Positions 63,180 to 64,000 of a DNA stretch of 64,000 nucleotides are shown one piece after another (position 1 is the stretch's first letter; every line of letters begins with the position of its first letter). A program made the translations under genes and the position numbers. Source of the DNA: Streptomyces sp. MUM 2J (GTDB lineage Bacteria; Actinomycetota; Actinomycetes; Streptomycetales; Streptomycetaceae); assembly GCF_022414535.1 (NCBI RefSeq), contig NZ_JADWYM010000032.1, positions 1 through 64,000 of the forward strand. The letters run 5' to 3'. The notes under the pieces are model-generated. The model was not told the origin of the DNA and ran no database searches. It worked only from the letters and a program-made list of their open reading frames with translations.

Positions 63180-64000
63180 TCAGGCGGGACGGGCGAGATC
63201 CTGCACCCACACGGTCCCGTCGGGGCCTTTCGCGGTGCCGACGCCCACGTCGCGGAACTGGCAGTCGAGCATGTTCTCCTGGTGGATCGAACCGTCCGTC
63301 CAGTCCGCCACCACGACTGACGGGTCCGAGGTGCCCCGGTCCAGGTTCTCGCCCCACACACTCCAGTCGTACCCGGCGGCGCTGATCCGCTCGTCCGCGT
63401 GCCGCCCTTCCGGGTTCGCGTGATCGAAGTAGCCCCGCGCCACCATGTCCTCGGCGTGCCGGCGGGCAGCCTCACTGAGCCGCGGATCGATCCTCAGCGG
63501 TGCGCAGCCGGCCTGTGCCCGGCGGGCGTTGACGAGCTCGGTGAGGCGCTGTTCGGGAGTCGCCGCCGCGGGGGCGGGCTTGCGGGTACTGGGCTTCGGA
63601 GTCGGAGTCGGAGTGGGAGTGGGAGTGGGAGTGGGGGACGGCGGGGGCGAGGCCGTCACCGCAGCGGAGGAGGAGCCCGCCGTCCGCACGGCTCCGGGCT
63701 CGGGCGCCGGCTCCGAGCCGGGCCACAGCAGGGCGAGCAGCAGCGCACCGGCCGCCACACCTCCGCTCGCGGCGCCGACCACGGGCCACACGCCGCCGGA
63801 GCCACTCGCGCCGGCGCTCTGCCCGACGGAGCCGGTCGCTCCCGGGAGGCCGCTCCCGCCTGCCCCCTCGACTCCGGTACCCGTGCCCGGCGGGCCGTTC
63901 ATCCCGGCCGCGGCGCCCGGGGAATCGGCGGGACCGGTGGCACCGGCGGGACCGGGATGCCCGTGCAGGCCGGTCAAGTGGGACAGGACGGCGGGGTAGC
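63180..64000 (-). CDS. CAP/SCP-domain secreted protein (5' end outside window)
   Basis: The frame is open to the window edge; the apparent TTG start at 63977 is probably internal. A Gly/Pro/Ala-rich N-terminal region is followed by a membrane helix (PVVGAASGGVAAGALLLALLW), a Pro-Thr repeat linker, and a CAP domain (LTELVNARRAQAGCAPLRID, ARRHAEDMVARGYFDHANPEG, VWGENLDRG, QENMLDCQFRDVGVG). CAP proteins are common exported proteins of Streptomyces; the activity is unknown. It is convergent with the second siderophore synthetase gene. Confidence 0.82.
   Translation of the reverse strand, partial: YPAVLSHLTGLHGHPGPAGATGPADSPGAAAGMNGPPGTGTGVEGAGGSGLPGATGSVGQSAGASGSGGVWPVVGAASGGVAAGALLLALLWPGSEPAPEPGAVRTAGSSSAAVTASPPPSPTPTPTPTPTPTPKPSTRKPAPAAATPEQRLTELVNARRAQAGCAPLRIDPRLSEAARRHAEDMVARGYFDHANPEGRHADERISAAGYDWSVWGENLDRGTSDPSVVVADWTDGSIHQENMLDCQFRDVGVGTAKGPDGTVWVQDLARPA
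63598..63633. repeat. hexamer tandem repeat coding for Pro-Thr linker
   Basis: Six copies of GGAGTC/GGAGTG encode the Pro-Thr repeat of the CAP protein linker on the minus strand. The unit is a multiple of three, so slippage changes linker length, not frame. Confidence 0.8.

Noticed and set aside
63598..63633. Hexamer repeat as a phase-variable switch
   Set aside because: The unit is six bases, so slippage keeps the frame; it only changes the Pro-Thr linker length.

Overview
The window looks like the chromosome of a Streptomyces species. Base composition is very GC-rich with strong GC bias at third codon positions, GTG starts are common, and several genes appear leaderless (a TAnnnT box 6-7 bases before the start codon). 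The families present are also typical: PucR, LAL-LuxR, GAF-LuxR, HxlR, DUF2637, NIS synthetases and AzgA/NCS2 permeases. I saw no rRNA or tRNA gene, CRISPR array, insertion sequence or prophage. The window starts inside a PP2C-like gene and ends inside a CAP-domain gene.

Layout. 1-5.8 kb holds signalling and regulatory genes: a PP2C-like probable pseudophosphatase, an anti-sigma-type ATPase, a DUF2637 membrane protein, a GntR/FCD regulator preceded by an iron-box-like palindrome, and a TPR-like protein. 5.9-14.8 kb is a purine oxidation block: pucR diverges from three xanthine dehydrogenase subunit genes, an AzgA-type purine permease and xdhC. 15-25 kb is a cell-envelope block: an SRPBCC protein, a polysaccharide deacetylase lipoprotein, a polytopic membrane protein, a membrane-anchored molybdopterin oxidoreductase, a GT2 / DUF2064-type transferase / methyltransferase operon diverging from an OmpR-type two-component system, and a nucleotide-sugar epimerase. 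25-31 kb holds an orphan cytochrome oxidase subunit I followed by YcnI and a CopC-CopD fusion, so it is probably copper-related. 31-40 kb has a decayed trypsin, two LuxR regulators, two overlapping acyl-CoA synthetases and a zinc-ribbon/degenerate Mrr-like protein.

40-53 kb carries the later steps of purine use. gcl, glxR and hyi turn glyoxylate into glycerate; a catalase gene sits between gcl and glxR. uraD-uraH-uricase degrade urate, and an 8-oxoguanine/guanine deaminase and an NCS2 permease follow. Allantoinase and allantoicase are not in the window. Two shared promoter architectures tie this block together. gcl and hyi carry the same pair of 15-bp palindromes, 21 bp centre to centre, just after the -10 box. 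The catalase and uraD promoters share a palindrome TCAACA-N3-TGTTGA over a TTGACG -35 box, so uricase and the enzyme that removes its H2O2 appear to be controlled together. Between these units sits a leaderless two-gene operon for an MTH1187-like thiamine-binding protein and a DauR/YheO-type HTH protein.

53-64 kb is mixed: a hotdog thioesterase, a histidine phosphatase, an AlaA-like aminotransferase diverging from an HxlR regulator with palindromes between them, a VWA/membrane protein pair, two head-to-head IucA/IucC siderophore synthetases and a CAP-domain secreted protein. All functions are inferred from sequence recognition without database searches; coordinates and starts were read from the sequence.
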